Shown here: positions 1 through 13,920 of the stretch, one piece after another | Layout: every line of letters begins with the position of its first letter | How positions within the stretch are numbered: the stretch's first letter is position 1 | NCBI RefSeq assembly: GCF_000972845.2 | Contig: NC_040011.1 | Location: 27,384,379 to 27,448,378, forward strand | Source of the DNA: Larimichthys crocea | Taxonomy: Eukaryota; Chordata; Actinopteri; Sciaenidae | DNA length: 64,000 nt | Direction of reading: 5' to 3' | The notes under the pieces: model-generated | What the model was told of the DNA's origin: nothing | The model's database searches: none | The model's input: only the letters and a program-made list of their open reading frames with translations | Position numbers and translations under genes: made by a program

Positions 1-3000
1 ACTTTTTTGCAAAAGATAGAATTGAGATTCCAGTGTGATCACGTTGATTACTGACATCACAGTAAAAAAATGCTAAATCTCTCCCAGTCGGTATATATTT
101 TTTTATATCTATTACACAGTATATTGTCATATTGACCAAGGCCAGTTGTAGTGTGAAAATAAAAGTATGTGTGGGAAGAAAGAAATAAAAAATCACAACC
201 CACCATTTGTGAGTAGTTGAAGAAATTAGTAATAGTGTGACATTATGACTGAAGAGGTCTGGTCTGCTCATTCATCAAAATATGAGTTTTATTAAGTCAA
301 GCACTTAAAGAGGAACGTTCAGGATCTGTGTCACAGCTGCTGAGTTCAGAAAGGACAGCAAGGTACACACCAGAATCAACTTTCTCTCAGAGGCACCACC
401 AGAGTATAAAGCAAGGAAGGATAAAACATGATGAGCTAGCTCAAAACAGGATTCAACATTTGTTCACTGTTGATATATGACTGTACATTTACTGAACAAT
501 TTGTTTTCCACAATAAGTTACACTCATTTGTGTGTAGCAGTATCTGTAATCTCTGGCAGTGTCAGGAACCACTTTGCCTGTCTCTCTTTAACGTGGTCCC
601 GAGTCAGCAGTTTGCCTCATTGCCCCAATTAAATAGCTTAATGCTTGTTTACTCTGGGGAAAACTTACACACTGCTTGTGTCACAGATACTATAACCTGA
701 CTACTCTACTGATTGCTCCTGTTTATCTCAGATTTACAGCTGGCATGTGGTTAGACAATAACACAGCATATCTATTAGTGACATGAACTGGAATTTTAGT
801 GTCAAGCTGTGTAAAGGTCTGTAAGGTTTTGGCCCGCATTCTGCTTCCTTCCAGTTTTCCCCTTTAGTCTCTGTTGACATTTTCATGGATGAACATGCTA
901 ATGATGCAAAACTTTAAAAAATAAAAATAAAAAATAAAAAAGAGGCTGTGATAAAGTAGAGAATTTGCCACATATACAGCATTTATGAGGAGTACTGTGC
1001 ACTTTTTGTTTAACAGATTTTTAATTATGTTCAAATGACATGCAGTGGTTTGCACTAGGTATGAGAATTGATAAGATTTTATTGATACTAATGCCATAAT
1101 TGATTCTGCTTATTGGTCTCATTCTTTATTGATTCTCCTATTTATTCCTGATCAATTTTCAGTTTGGGAATTAGAATCTCAACACTGTTTTTCTAACCTG
1201 ACTTGAAATGATATTACAACTAACACTGTTATCGTTCTTCCTCTCCACCATGACTCCTTTTTGTTTTAAGTTTCCATCCGTTTAGACACATGAGTTTGAC
1301 ATCATTGTTTTGCTTTGTGCAACAGTCGTAAAAACAGCAGTATCACTAAAAGGAATTGATAAAGTCGGAGGCATACAATTTCAATGGATCAGACAATTCG
1401 GAACCAGGTTTTATGACCATCTCAGTGACCACCCATAACATTCATTCACAATAGTCTTACAGACAATAACAGTCCCGGCCGTTTGCTCATCTGTTTCATT
1501 CTCAGTGGCTGTTGCTGAGTCTGCCATTAGAAGAGGAGGCAAATAAGAGAGAAGTGCTAATTAAATAGACAATGATGAAATGTAATAGGCCTGGCAACTT
1601 TACTCTGCTTCACTTCTCTCCTGGTGCCCAGAGTAGATTCTCATTAATGTTGTCATACACACCCACTCCTGCTGTTTGTTTATGACTTTAGTTTAAGCCC
1701 CAGAGAAGCCAGATCTTAATAGTGTCAGCATTTTTCCCTAATTCCAAGGAAATTTATATATGAAATCTGTGTTCTTGTAAGATGTTTAAAGAGGATGTTC
1801 ACTTGTGCAGGTGCAAACTTTATATATAAATACATGTGAGGGTATTGATTATATCATGACAGTGATATTTCATATTTTGTCATGCTTTAGAATGGCTAAA
1901 TTTTAAAACTAGGCTAATAAACACTACTCCTTCATACATGTGGGATTATTTGACATAGATAAGCAGAAAAGCAATTAAAGGTTACTGTTTAGGTGCACTT
2001 ACTGTCCATCTGTATAAGAGTCAACGTCCATGCTAAAACAAGGCGACGATAGAGGTCAGGTAAACACAGCAGGAGTTACAGTGCTGATGTGACTTTGACA
2101 GTCTCCTACCAGCCTGCTCTCTCCGGGCACAATCACATAGCCTACACATTATTTATTCATGCATAGTCTATTTATGTATTGACTTGGACAAACAGAGTTG
2201 TTGCTTTCACGCCGAAAGAAAGACTGTAAAGGAAAGAACAAATTAAACAAGCTGTTATTGGAGCACGAGTGCATCCTGAGGCTTAGTGTTTGTCTCTTGT
2301 CAACATTGCAATAGTGTGCAGGACACTGTGAGACACTGCAATGGGGTACTCTGTTATAAGGAGCGACGCTGGCACCCTCAAATGTAATTGCGATGTGCAG
2401 ACTTTGTGGTGAATCACCGCCATGCATTTTACATTGGGTGTTGGGAATGGATGAGACTACTGCTCATTACTCTTGCACTTCTGCTCACATTTTCTTGGTT
2501 GAGTGGGCAGCAGATGAGTTATTTTGTCAATAAGGCTGCAACAGATTAGATAGTGGCCTGAATGTTCAGCAAAACAGGTGCTGGACTTCATTCTATCCGT
2601 ATGAGAATCTGTGATCCTGTTAAAATTGAACCACTTTGTCTCACTGTTAAAATGTAGATATTAAAAGCATTCTTTAATGCAGAGTTTTCACAACTGCATT
2701 ACTACAAAGAAATAAACTTTATGAAGTGGCAAAATGTTCATTGTGATGCAAGTTTCAAATAACTGCACACTATAGTGAGATGAACAGAAACCAAAGGCTC
2801 CCTGGAGAAGGAGGAGAGAATGAGAGAAGAAGTCAACCTAACAATTTACTGTATGCTTTATCAAAAGGTCAGCCCTACTGGGTACATACAGTATATGTGA
2901 TTTGTAGATAAAGGTTAAAACATGCAAAAACTCTGGCATGATCCTTTTAAAGAATAGGTTAATCATTTTTCAAGTCTGTCTTAAAACAATAGTCAAGTGC

Positions 3001-6000
3001 CCATAAAAACACATTTAAACAAGTTTTACTGGCTTTAAGCAGTCCTTCTGTTAATAGTTTACATTAACATCCATTCCTTATGTGCGTCCAATGCAAGTGA
3101 TGGTGTATGATTACAGCAAGCAAATCTTGTTTCAGTGTTCATATGAGCACCTGACTATTGTTTCTCTTCAAGTCTGATTAACTAATGCTGGTCTCAGAAT
3201 AAATGCCTGGGCTCTGAGCTATAGTCTTGACTCTGAAAATAGCTGCGTCAACATTAACTCTATAACGTAACCCTGAGAACCAGTTATTTCCAACCTTTTT
3301 AATATGTGTGTTTAATGCATGTCTGATTGTATAGTGACTGTAAACATTTAAAAACGGAAAGAAAAATAGGAATATGAATGTGTGTGAGACCTGTGAGACC
3401 TGTGTTTGTGAGAGAGAGAAAAAGCGTGAAAGAGAGATGAGGAAAGTTGTTAGAGAGAAAATAACTGAAGGTGTTAAATGACCTCTATAAAATGAGCAAA
3501 AAGAGCAGATAGTCTGACATTTTATTTTATAAGCAGTCAAATTTTTTAAGTCATTTAGCTTTTATACATTCCTGTAATTTAAGCACAGTCAACTAAATTC
3601 CTCCTGCGCCTCATGGCTAGTGCACAGTAAACATTGCAGTTCAAATCTGGGGCTACAAAAACACAACGCCTCTAAAGAAACCCTGAGTTGATCTCACACA
3701 AATGAAAGCATACCATGCTCCACCTTCTGTGTTAACGTCTTCATATGGATATCCATCTGTCTGTGTGTATACTGCATAGCTTGGAATTATAACCACAAAG
3801 TCTCGCAGTCGTCTGTATTATGGATTGGATATTTACACAGAATGGTCCCTTCCGGCACCATCTTTTATTATTGTGAAGAGACAGAATAGAGCCAAACAGA
3901 GAAACAGGACCAAGAATGCAGGAGAAAGAAAGAGAATGATTTGAGAATGAAGAGGAAGAGGAATCGAGAGGTGGTGACGCAGACTGAGCTAAAGAGCGAG
4001 CTGATTGACAAGAGGCAGCACACACAGGCCTAAAGACGTCCAGTGTTTTCTGTCTGTCTGTTCTTTTGCTCCCTGCAGCTCTACAGGGATGAACTCATTA
4101 GTGTGGGAAGAGGGTTGCTGCGAGAGCTGCATTACAGTATATGGATGCATTATTATGTTGTGGTTCAAGTATGAAAAATATGGTCCCTAAGCATCCTGAC
4201 ATGGCTGCTTGCCTTCACCTCAGCTAAAAGTTTAGAGGAGCTATTAAACATAACTGGCCATAGTAAATTAATGGTGCAGAAAATTACATAAAATAGCATA
4301 TGTCGTCACTTCAAACAGTGCAAAACAAACTGAAACTATAATCTATGGAGGGGAAAAGGACACAGAAGAGATAATGTGGATGCATGTAATCTGTATCTCC
4401 AGGCACATTTATGCAGAATTTACACTGTTTTTAAGCTGCCTCGTGAGTTTGTGCTTGTGAATCTATTGTTGTTTGATTTTGTGGAAACTGAATCTATCTC
4501 TCTCCGACTATCTGCCTTGTTGCATGTTGAAATATCCTTGATCATATGGATACAATAGTTCATTCTAGTGTACTATTATTTTCACGATTGTCCTGATTAA
4601 CTATAGAAAATGTAGCCCACTATATGTGTTAGTTGTTCATTTAAATGTTAATATGCACATGCACAGATCCAGGGTAGCCCCCTCTACTAAAGATACGTTC
4701 CTGTACACATGGGTGAACTGCTATCATTTCAACCCCTCTGGGGTGCTACAGTCCAAGCCTATGTGCTGCTGATGGGTTGTTTTGTCATGCATGTCTCCAG
4801 TGACTTGTGAAACCAATATCTTGGTTTCTATATGAGCCACCTCAGTGAAGTGTTGGGATATGCATCAGAAGAATTGGACTCAGAGGAAATTATACTGCAG
4901 ATAACTTGACTCCGTCAAAGCCTCCTTAGATCTTATCGTAATGTTTATACCCTTTTCAGAGCACTTGTCACTGTCAGTGATTCACCTACAGCTGATACAG
5001 CCCAGCTTCTGCACTGAAGAAACATCACAAATCTTAGAAACACTGCCTTTTAGATTTGTTTTTACTGCATACAGTATTGATATCTGCCATTAACTCTCAT
5101 TAATATCTATGTATATCTATGTATTGTATATATAGCATGTACATGGGTCCTGACTGTGTTGCAACCCACTGTGCAGTGTTCAAGAGCTAGAATCCATGAA
5201 AATCATTAATGAGTGCAACACACAAAGCAGTTGGAAAGGCGTTGCCATGGTAACCATGTGACAAGGCTGACTTCCCTGCTTGGGTAAATACATACAACCT
5301 TCGTGTTTTTCTTTTCAAATCAAACACCACTTTTTCCAACAAACATGAAGCATATAATCAAAATCAGCATCTATTAAAGTATGTTCACTGTTTATGTGTG
5401 TTGTATACCCTTTGACAAGAATATTACATGTTTCCATGTGTCTGTATAGCCTGCTCCACACATGGTTTAACACAGTTTCCATCCACATCATGCATCAACA
5501 TTAATGACATCCTTGTGAACAGCTTACGTAACATCTGTAGTCTCCCCTCTTTCCTTTGTAAATTCAGTCACGTCCAACTGGAGCTGCAGCCAAACTGAAT
5601 AATACATATGTACTTTTCTAGCCAGACCTCCGCTAGTATTCCACATCTGTATCTCTACCTCGCTCTCTCTATCCAGGATATGTGCATGAGCCCTTAAGCA
5701 CTTACACACACACCCATCAACAGGTTGATGGACTGATGAACTGATATCTGAGTAGAAACACTGTACCAAACATGGCCCTATACAACAGAAGGCAGAGCAA
5801 CACATTGCAGAAAACATTAGTGAGATCATTCATGTCTTACCTAGGAGGACGTCTGCAAAGGAAAGCAATTTCTACAATCTTAGCTCTCTATTGAGGGATA
5901 GATGATAAATGAGGCAGTCAAAGAGCCTGAGTGCCAGACAGTGCAGGGTATGGTAGCATGCTTGGAGCACAAAGGGATTTTTAAACTTTACTTCTCTGCA

Positions 6001-6893
6001 ACTGCAGGCTGATATCTACAGTAGGCAGGCATGCTGCTGCAGGCACTAATGAAGGAAGCGGAAATAAAGGTAGAGGAAAAGGTGATGAGAAGGGGATGGA
6101 GTAATGTTAGGGAGGAAGGGAAGGAAGGAACGTGGCATTGAGAGGGTAGGCAGCCACCAAGACCAAAAGGTCACAGGCAGAAGTATGGGAAGCACAGGGA
6201 ACAAGAGGAGTAGATCGCTATTAAGTCATGAATATGAAACATTTCAAGCTCACATAGTCTTCAAAACCGGAACATGAGAGTTTCACCTTATTTGTCCTAT
6301 GAGGCCAGTTCAAGTGGAAGCACATACTGAAATTGCCTAGTCATTGAACTCATTAGGGTAGCAGCTGCTTCCATCTATAACCCCTTTTTCTTTTTGCACT
6401 TTGTTTTGGTCTGTGCATGAGCCTCAGGGTGGCAATGACCGAGTTAATGGTTTGGGGAAGGGGGGGGAGGCTGTGCTCCTCAGTCCAACATAAGGGGTAT
6501 GCAGGCAGACACGCATACACTCCTACAAACACACTGGACTGAACAGGAGCAGAGGGTTAGCCTAGAGAGAGGTGCCCTACTACAGGTTCTTTGCAAGCAA
6601 ACATGCCCTAAGCATTCAGTCTTACACTATGGTCAAACACTCACACTTGAGCACACTCACACTTGCGCACACGCACACACCTTCGTGCACAGACACACAC
6701 ATGCTACAAAGGGGCAGAAACACACCAGATGCTCTCTAAAAATGGGACAGGAATGAAAGAGAACTTAGTTTGGAGGGGCGGAGAACTATCAGTTCACACA
6801 GAATATGAGAGAGAGAGGGGAAAACAAGACGGGAGTTTGCAGGGGATACGAGGAGCATCAGCAAATCAAAACAAGGATGGGGTGCGGACAAAC
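1..6893 (-). other. fgf13: fgf13 intron downstream of exon V, partial
   Basis: This stretch lies 3' of the exon V splice donor in the direction of fgf13 transcription, so it should be the intron leading to exon 1S or shared exon 2. I looked on the minus strand for exon 2 (LKGIVTKLYSRQG-like), exon 3 (GYLYTS-like), exon 4 (GWYLGLNKEGE-like) and exon 1S (arginine-rich tail) and found none. Open frames here are short, overlapping and unlike any family I know. Visible content is a decayed interspersed repeat near 1,055-1,205, a GA-rich stretch near 3,405-3,450 and a short G-run near 6,459-6,468. The intron assignment is inferred from exon V. Confidence 0.75.
1055..1205. repeat. Decayed interspersed repeat with recurring ATTGAT motifs
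   Basis: The block contains ATTGAT several times in about 90 bases, then a GGGAATTAGAATCTCAACACTG-like tail. It resembles a repeat common in percomorph genomes in which the motif is ATCGAT. The TTGAT forms fit loss of CpG from an old copy. The family match is from memory of similar sequences. A repeat-library search would decide it. Confidence 0.35.
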
Positions 6894-7061
6894 CTTCGGG
6901 CTCTGCGCTCTCTTTGTGGACGGCTTGCTTCAGGGGGCAGCAGAAGATTTCGTGACACTTAGCACGAAAGGGGGACCCTTTACTCCTTATATCCGCAGAG
7001 TGGATGGAGTCCTGCCGTAACATAATGTACTCCTGGGTACCTGGGGCAGCGTCATCCTGGA
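6894..7061 (-). CDS. fgf13: fgf13 alternative 5' coding exon V (FHF2 isoform V / U+V)
   Basis: The exon encodes part of the N-terminus of fibroblast growth factor homologous factor 2. This is a non-secreted FGF-fold protein that binds the C-terminal tail of voltage-gated sodium channels and, in some isoforms, microtubules. On the minus strand the acceptor ends GCAG at 7,065-7,062. The exon then reads 2 bases, 12 codons ending GTQEYI, and MLRQDSIHSADIRSKGSPFR onwards through HEIFCCPLKQ to HKESAEPE, and ends with one G before donor GTTTGT. The 168-base length keeps phase 1 in and phase 1 out. The final G joins AG of exon 2 to make the Glu of the EPQ start of the shared core. Splicing from exon 1U gives Val (G+TC) and matches the known mammalian U+V form. 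Translation can also start at the internal Met (7,023-7,021) for the V form. Identity to mammalian V is clear, with a few substitutions and one extra Ala after PLKQ. Confidence 0.96.
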
Positions 7062-7575
7062 CTGCGGTGGTGCCATAACAGAATGAACTGGGGTTAGAAA
7101 GCTCACCACACACATAAAACAAAAGAAAACAATAACGACACCAGGCAGAAACACAGGCAAATAAAAAAAAAGACATCACAACATTAGCAACAGCAATAGC
7201 TTTAAATAACAGTACTATAATAGAGAGACAGAGAGAGAAGAAAGAGAGGGACAGAATAGGATAAGAAAGAAATAGACAGGCTTAGATCAGGAACATCAAG
7301 CTCACAAAACAACTAAAAATTAAAAACAACCAAAAACAAAGGGGGCTCTGGTAAATATATCCTTGGCTGCTGAAAAGGAAACATGACAAAATAACACAAA
7401 AAAAGGGAAAAAGCAACAAGAACAGTTGAAAGTTCAAAATCAGTGTTATGGCAGGCTTTTAGCAGGCACAGATTCATGAGCTGCTGCACTCGAGGAGGTG
7501 CAATGAGGTGATTGTAGGTGCTGGTAGAGGAGTAAAGAGGCTGTGAGATTGCAAGTCAAGCGTGCAGGCTGCTAC

Positions 7576-7588
7576 CATATATAATAAG
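7576..7588 (-). promoter_or_regulatory. Possible TATA element upstream of fgf13 exon V
   Basis: On the minus strand the sequence TTATTATATATGG lies about 0.55 kb upstream of the exon V initiator Met, in a region where a V-specific transcript would have to start. The core TATATA is palindromic and AT-rich sequence is frequent here, so the call is weak. Confidence 0.15.
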
Positions 7589-10500
7589 TGAGCATCACTG
7601 AAACTGATGCCAGGTGCTTGGTGATTATGCCTCACCACCACCCCCTGTTCATTGCATATACAGTAAATGCACCATTACTGTATAAGTAGGCAAGCAGATG
7701 CAAAGGCATGCACAGGCCGCCAGTGGCCGAGTTTTCTTTCATGAAGTCATGCTTTCTGTTAGATCTTCTATAACATCACTCTGCATGTCTATAGGAATTC
7801 TGCACTGGGATCCTGTGAAAGCCCTGTGTTTCTGTCTGTATTGGATCTTTTGCATCTGTCCTCTTTTGGGCACAGTCCCTGCTTGGCTTCGATCATTGAC
7901 CTATTTTTTTTCTGTGTTGATGGATTAGCTACAAGCGAATCAGCCCAAATAAATGGTATCTTCTTTTCCTAATGGATTTGAGTGTCATGCTTCTCTCTGA
8001 CACATTTATTACTTAATGAAAATAACTATAGAGAAGGCCATTAATCAGTCGCCACCATAGAACCACCATAATGCTTAATCCTTCTCCATTTATGACGTGT
8101 GACCAACACATTTTTAACTAAACTCAACAGAAAAACTAAAGTATGAATAGTGTTGAAAATTTACACATGTAACTCATGACCCATTTTCACACAGAGTTGT
8201 TCTTCATGACCTGATATCCACACTTCTCATGCTGTGATATTATCACAGTCTTGTATCGCCTGTAAACCTCAGCCAGCTTTACACAGAAAGCTGAAACATG
8301 AATGGATTACATTACAGACTCGGTTTGTGCTCCGGGTATAAATACACAAAACTACTAAACATGAACTAAAAACATTATGTAGACAGACTCCCACACACAC
8401 ACTTCCATGTACTGAATTTGAGTGTCTTGTTCACAAAAATAAGATCAAGAAGCACAAACACATTTACACAGAAATAAAAATAAAACAAGACCACGTGTAT
8501 AAGAGGCACTTGGTTCCAATTAATGTTACAGTATTTCAAGTAATCCCTAGGATAACAAGCAGAAAGGGTGATAAGTGCTCATTAGAAATTAAGGGCACAG
8601 TCATTGAAAAAAATATTAAGCGAAGGTTTATGTACTATATGTAACCTTAGGTTTGTCAATGAATGCTGAAACTCTTTCACTATACTGCACCACTGACTAT
8701 TATTGAGTAATAATCAGACCTGTGTGGGTGCAGTGTTACCAGCAGCAAACTACAGTACATTTCTGCTCTGTATTCATAAACCCGACACATTCATCAGTAG
8801 TGGAGCCAACTAGGAATAAAAAGCCCAAACCATTTACTGCTGATAATTGGCCTTAGATTTACTTTCATTTTTAAAACCCACATAAACATTAAGTGTAGTC
8901 CATTTCAGTGCACCAAAGTGCCAAATTGGTTTTAATAGGAGTAAAGCGGTGCAATAAACAGGCGAGTACAGTATGCCAAAAAAATTAGGAGGAGGAATGC
9001 CCGTTTCATAGTACATCCTAAGGTAGCAGAACTTTAGTATTTAAAGTGTTTTATAGTATGCATACAGTATGCATACCCAACATAACTCCTGCATTAACAA
9101 AACAGGGGAATGCCTTGCCTTGACATACAAATAAAGGTAGTTGGAGACTTGAATTAATGATAGAAATGGCCTCTCAAAACACCTCAAGAGTAGTTGTATT
9201 CTGGTTTCTCAGAGCTGTGGATAAATTAATTTTAGAAAGGGGGTCATAGAAAAGAAAGGAAGGTGGTTGTAGATAAAGATGTCAAGTAGGCTGCACAAAA
9301 GATGATTGACATCTTTTACACAGAAACTCCCTAAACCAGGTTGGACTGCCTTGATCTTTGCATGGCAGTTGATTTTAAAACCAAAAATGACTGAAACAAA
9401 CACAGTGGCTGTTCAGAACCATTGTGAAATTCCTCTAGAACTTCCACCAATATATTTTTTTCTTTTATACAGTATGTCTAAATATGTTTAATGTGTTATG
9501 TTTCTTTTATAGTTTTGAACATAGATCAGGGATTTGAAGAGGCAGAAAGTCACTCTATCACTAATCTGTTTACTAACTGGTTATTGTTTATCAAATGATG
9601 AGTAGAAGTGTCGACATTTAAATATCATTGTAAAAAAAAAACTTAAACCACTCTGGAAATGTGGATCAGGATGGCACCATGTTTAACTGATAAAACTGAT
9701 GTGGCCTTGAATTGGAGCCCTAACTTTCTGATCTGCATACATCTTTCAAAAACACCCTCAAACTGGGCCACAAGTCCGGAAGACAAAAATGACTGCTCAC
9801 ATGTCAGCAGGAGCAGGTCCACTATCCAGTAGGCCAGACATTGCCTGACACAAGCCTCCCTTGTGTGTTTACCCAATAAAACACAGACACAGAAACACTA
9901 ACAGGCAGCAGATAATCAGGGTTCTTCACCCAGTGTAATTAATCACCACATGCCTTTTCTCCTGCAGGACTTATCAGTATCTCAGTGCCTCCTTCAGGCT
10001 CCTGGATAACCTGCTACACTAACAAATCTGCACCGGCAGCAGGTCCTGCAAACCCCACAGATACTATCCAGTATCTCAGCCTCTCACTAAGAAAACCACA
10101 GCACTACTGAAACTTTAATGGTGCTATAGACTGATGGAGAGAAGGTCTAAGTTTCCTTCCAGGAATATGGCCTCATTCTATATTCCAGAGGAGCAGAAGT
10201 GCTGCTACTATACTTGACCCAGTAGAAACTGAGCTAAACTATAGAATAATATCCTTTTTTTAATCTGTACACAGAGATAGAAAACAACACTTTTAAAAAA
10301 AACTGACTATTTACTTGTTGTTATCAGTTTCTTTTCTTCCCAACCAAACTTAAAAAATGAAGAGTTTGTTTCATCTGCACCAGACAGGCATTAAGGTGCA
10401 CTGAGACACATCCACAGGTTAGCTGGCAAAGGGTCAGACTTCAAACTGCTCACTGGCACAAACATTAATGCACTCTGCAGTTGTTTTCTCTCCGTCATCC

Positions 10501-10610
10501 ACACTATGCTGCCTGCTCATGATTAAGTATTCCTAACAGCTCTTACAGCTGAGGAAGAAAATGTGTGTGAGAGAAAGGTGGAGAGAAGAGACTCTTGAGA
10601 ACTTCAACAA

Positions 10611-10700
10611 ATGTCTAATTCCTGCTGGCGTTTATTAATGAGCCCGCTAACTGCTGGCTCATCCAAGGTAATAAAACTGAGTGACGGTGGGGCTAAGAGG
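10611..10700. promoter_or_regulatory. Candidate conserved non-coding element (fgf13 intron)
   Basis: The block is of higher complexity than its surroundings, with TTTATTAATGAG, GCTAACTGCTGGCTCATCC and GGTAATAAAACTGAGTGACG. This is the mix of homeodomain-like and mixed-composition words typical of vertebrate developmental enhancers. It has no coding frame. Only an alignment to other fish or mammals can confirm it. Confidence 0.2.
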
Positions 10701-12750
10701 ACGAACAGAGGAGGGGGTGGGCACCATCTTTCATAGCATGTCTCCTTCATCCTTGCTCCAGCCTTGATGAAGAGCGCATATTGGGATTGAAGGATGTGTG
10801 ATGAATGACACAGCAGGGCCTGGGACCTCGCCCTCTTTCAGACCAGCCACTCAGAGTGAGCTGTCACCCAGGTTCATGATAGCCGGTGATCTACAGGCAC
10901 CAGTGTTGCCACAATGGACCTTCAGCAGGCTGCAATAGATGTCCTTGCCCCTTTGACAGGAATAAATCTCATAGTAAGGAGAAATGGGTACACGTATAAG
11001 AAGGGAGGGGGGGGGTGATATGTATCTTGCTTCGGTTAGTTGCTCATCTATTTAAGGCCCCTTATGAATGACAGGGCATGTTCAGGTTTTATGGCAACAA
11101 TATGTTAGATGTGTGGGCAGTATTTACTGTACGGCATATAAAGAAAGTGATATGCAATGGCCGTGTTGTGCATACACTCATGCGTGGATGCGTCTATAGA
11201 ACACAGCAGCAGCAGGCTTAATGTGACAAAGCATCATCAGTGACACTCAAGCTCACAAATGCCACATGCCTCATGTTCAAATGGGGTTCAAGGACGTGTG
11301 TAATCAAGTGAAGCACTGTCAGGTTCAGAGAAATGAACTAGACTACAATATAGGAGGCGCAATCTGCACAGTTTACTCAAGTCATGGCTTATATCCATCA
11401 AGAAGGTGGAACACATTCATCATGACTTGACGAATAGCACACTCACTAAATTAGAATCAGAATTAAGCACAGAAACAGGTCTGTAGCCCGAGGTTTGTGT
11501 TTCGAAAATAGCCTGGCCTCAATGTGGTTCTACAAGAAGCAGAATCTAGCACATTGTCTTCTGGGATGCCTTCGGTTCAGTGTGGCTCCATCTCAAGAAA
11601 GAATCATTTTATTTTGGTTGTAAGTCACCTTGCAGGCAGTGGAGAAAGTGAGTCGAGTTGAACTTGAGGTTTTTCCTTTGAAACGCAGAATGAGCTTGCG
11701 TTTTTATTCTCTTTCATCCCTCTGAGCTTATTGTTTGTCACTTTCTCTCTCACCCTCGCTTTGTCTCTTTCTCCCTCTTGTTCTTTGTCCCTTTGTATTT
11801 TTGTTATAAACAGAGGCTCTATAGTGTGACACGATAAGCTTGGAACAAATATTCTAGCCTTTTTTTTATCAACACATTAATCACTAGGTAACTCAAGTGA
11901 TGACACTTAAAATAAATATGAAACTGCAAAGAAGAAATCAGCAGCCTCAGTTCTAGGTCTCACTGTAGCCATGGTCACGTCTTAGTCGAGGCTTTGGTAC
12001 ACCTACATTGTTATCTCTTATAAGGAAGTTAGTCTGTAGTACCATAAAAATTGAGCAAAATGTGTATGTGTGTTAACATGTATGTTTTCAAATAAATGCT
12101 TGATCTGTTGTTAATTTATTAAATCTTATTTCTAATTCCATTAGTATAAAGAAGGCACGATGCATAAAAGAGCATGAGGAAACAATTTCCATTAATGCTG
12201 GTAATTACTCAAATGCAATACAACATGGTCATGGGTCTAGCCACGCTCTCTATGCAGCCACTGAACTAAAAACAGAGGAATTGTAATTGTGGGCATGTAG
12301 TCACTTCTACCCTGACAGACTGTCCCATAATGTACAGCACAGTATAAGCCCCATCATCAGAGGTTTGGTTAACTGATGTTTGTGAGTGTGTCTGTGTGGT
12401 GTGCTCACAGAAGAGGACGATGAGTAGGTGAGAGAGAACAAGTGTAATAGTACTGCCTACCCATACCGCATGTCTGCAGAGATAAATGTGATGGAATTGT
12501 TGGCGAACACCCAATGATAGACACATACAGCGCTCATGTGAAAAAAGTATTGATCCAGCATCAAAGAGTGGCCTTGCAGAGTGCACATTTTACCTCATTC
12601 TGAAAGCTTCCCTACCCTCGGGGTTAGTAGTCAATGCGCACGCTTATGCAACTCCCACGATGAGTCAGAGATTTATGTCGTATGCTGTTTATAAACATGT
12701 CTGTGTGTGGTGGTGGGTGGGAGAGAAATGTGGTACGTCATATTTATTTC

Positions 12751-12766
12751 AAAAAAAAAAAAAAAA
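12751..12766. repeat. Poly-A tract (A16)
   Basis: Sixteen consecutive A bases. No SINE or LINE body is evident beside it. Confidence 0.9.
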
Positions 12767-12983
12767 GGTTTGCTCTGATAACACCAAAAGAAAACAATTT
12801 CCACTAATTGAACAAAATAACTGAATTATATATCCAGTTTAATCTGTGAATAAGGTCAAAGGGCCACTCTCAGTTGTGAGAGGGAGTCAAAAATATTGGC
12901 ACAAAATGGATTTTATATTTAATGTAAAATAATAATATCGAGTACAGTATCTAAAACAATGATCAGTTCTTCAAAAGACTAAG

Positions 12984-13075
12984 TCCTCTCAGAATTCCAA
13001 GTAAAATGTTCAACAAACTCTTTATATGTTCCTCTCAGAATTCCAAGTAAAATGTTCAACAAACTCTTTATATGT
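12984..13075. repeat. Perfect 46-bp tandem duplication
   Basis: Bases 12,984-13,029 are repeated without mismatch at 13,030-13,075. The unit starts TCCTCTCAGAATTCC and ends TTTATATGT. Perfect identity in non-coding DNA suggests a recent duplication, or an assembly artefact. Confidence 0.95.
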
Positions 13076-13470
13076 AGTTTAAACCCAGGTGCCTGTGAGT
13101 ATTTTCAGGGTAGTCAACTATTCTGTCGATTGTTATTTTCTGTTTTCTTCACAGTGTTCTGAACGGTGGCAACTTAATGTTTCTGAAGTGGGTTATATAT
13201 GCATCACTGACATCACATAACTTTACTCTGTTAATCTCTGCCTGAATTACTTTTCATTCTAATGTTCCATCATTTGTTACACCATTCATTAGAAATGACA
13301 CCTCCCTTGCTCTTTACGTCCCATTTTGAACACATTTAAAAACAACTATCCTTGTTTCAAGTTTTCAGAACTATTTTTCATGCCCAATAGTTTTACAATG
13401 GAGGTTTAAATCCCTGGAATGCATCAGTTGGTTTGAAAATGTGCCACGCTGAGAAAGATCAATATGAAGA

Positions 13471-13503
13471 GACTCTCTGTCTCTCTCTCTCTCTGTCTCT
13501 CTG
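13471..13503. repeat. TC-rich microsatellite
   Basis: Interrupted CTCTGTCTCTCT-type dinucleotide tract. Confidence 0.85.
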
Positions 13504-13920
13504 TACACACACATAAATATACTTCCACAGTTCTAACTTTTTTAGTATCACTTATGCTAAATATGCTGCTTTGGATGGCAGAGTAACAGCAGCAGCTACA
13601 GTACGATACACAAAAATTTACAGACAGAAAGAAACTCACACAATGAACATAAAAAGAGTGAAAGCAACTAATTTGTGCTATATTATGGAGTCCAGCTGTC
13701 AGGTTCTCTGAGATGCACTTTTTTTTATCAGAGCAGAGTGTATCTATAGATAGCTAGAGCATGATAATTAAAAAATATGTGCTATATTGAACAAGAGTAA
13801 ATGAGCATGTGCACACACAGAAATGCAAACGGCCTAATAAAATTATGTCACGCACACAACCTCCATCTCTATGTTTCATGGATATATCGTGTCAACAGAC
13901 AGGGATCAACCACACACTCC

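Noticed and set aside
3178..3540. 120-codon open frame on the minus strand
   Set aside because: Crosses a GA/CT-rich low-complexity stretch and gives a Phe/Ser-rich product without a domain. No match to fgf13 exons.
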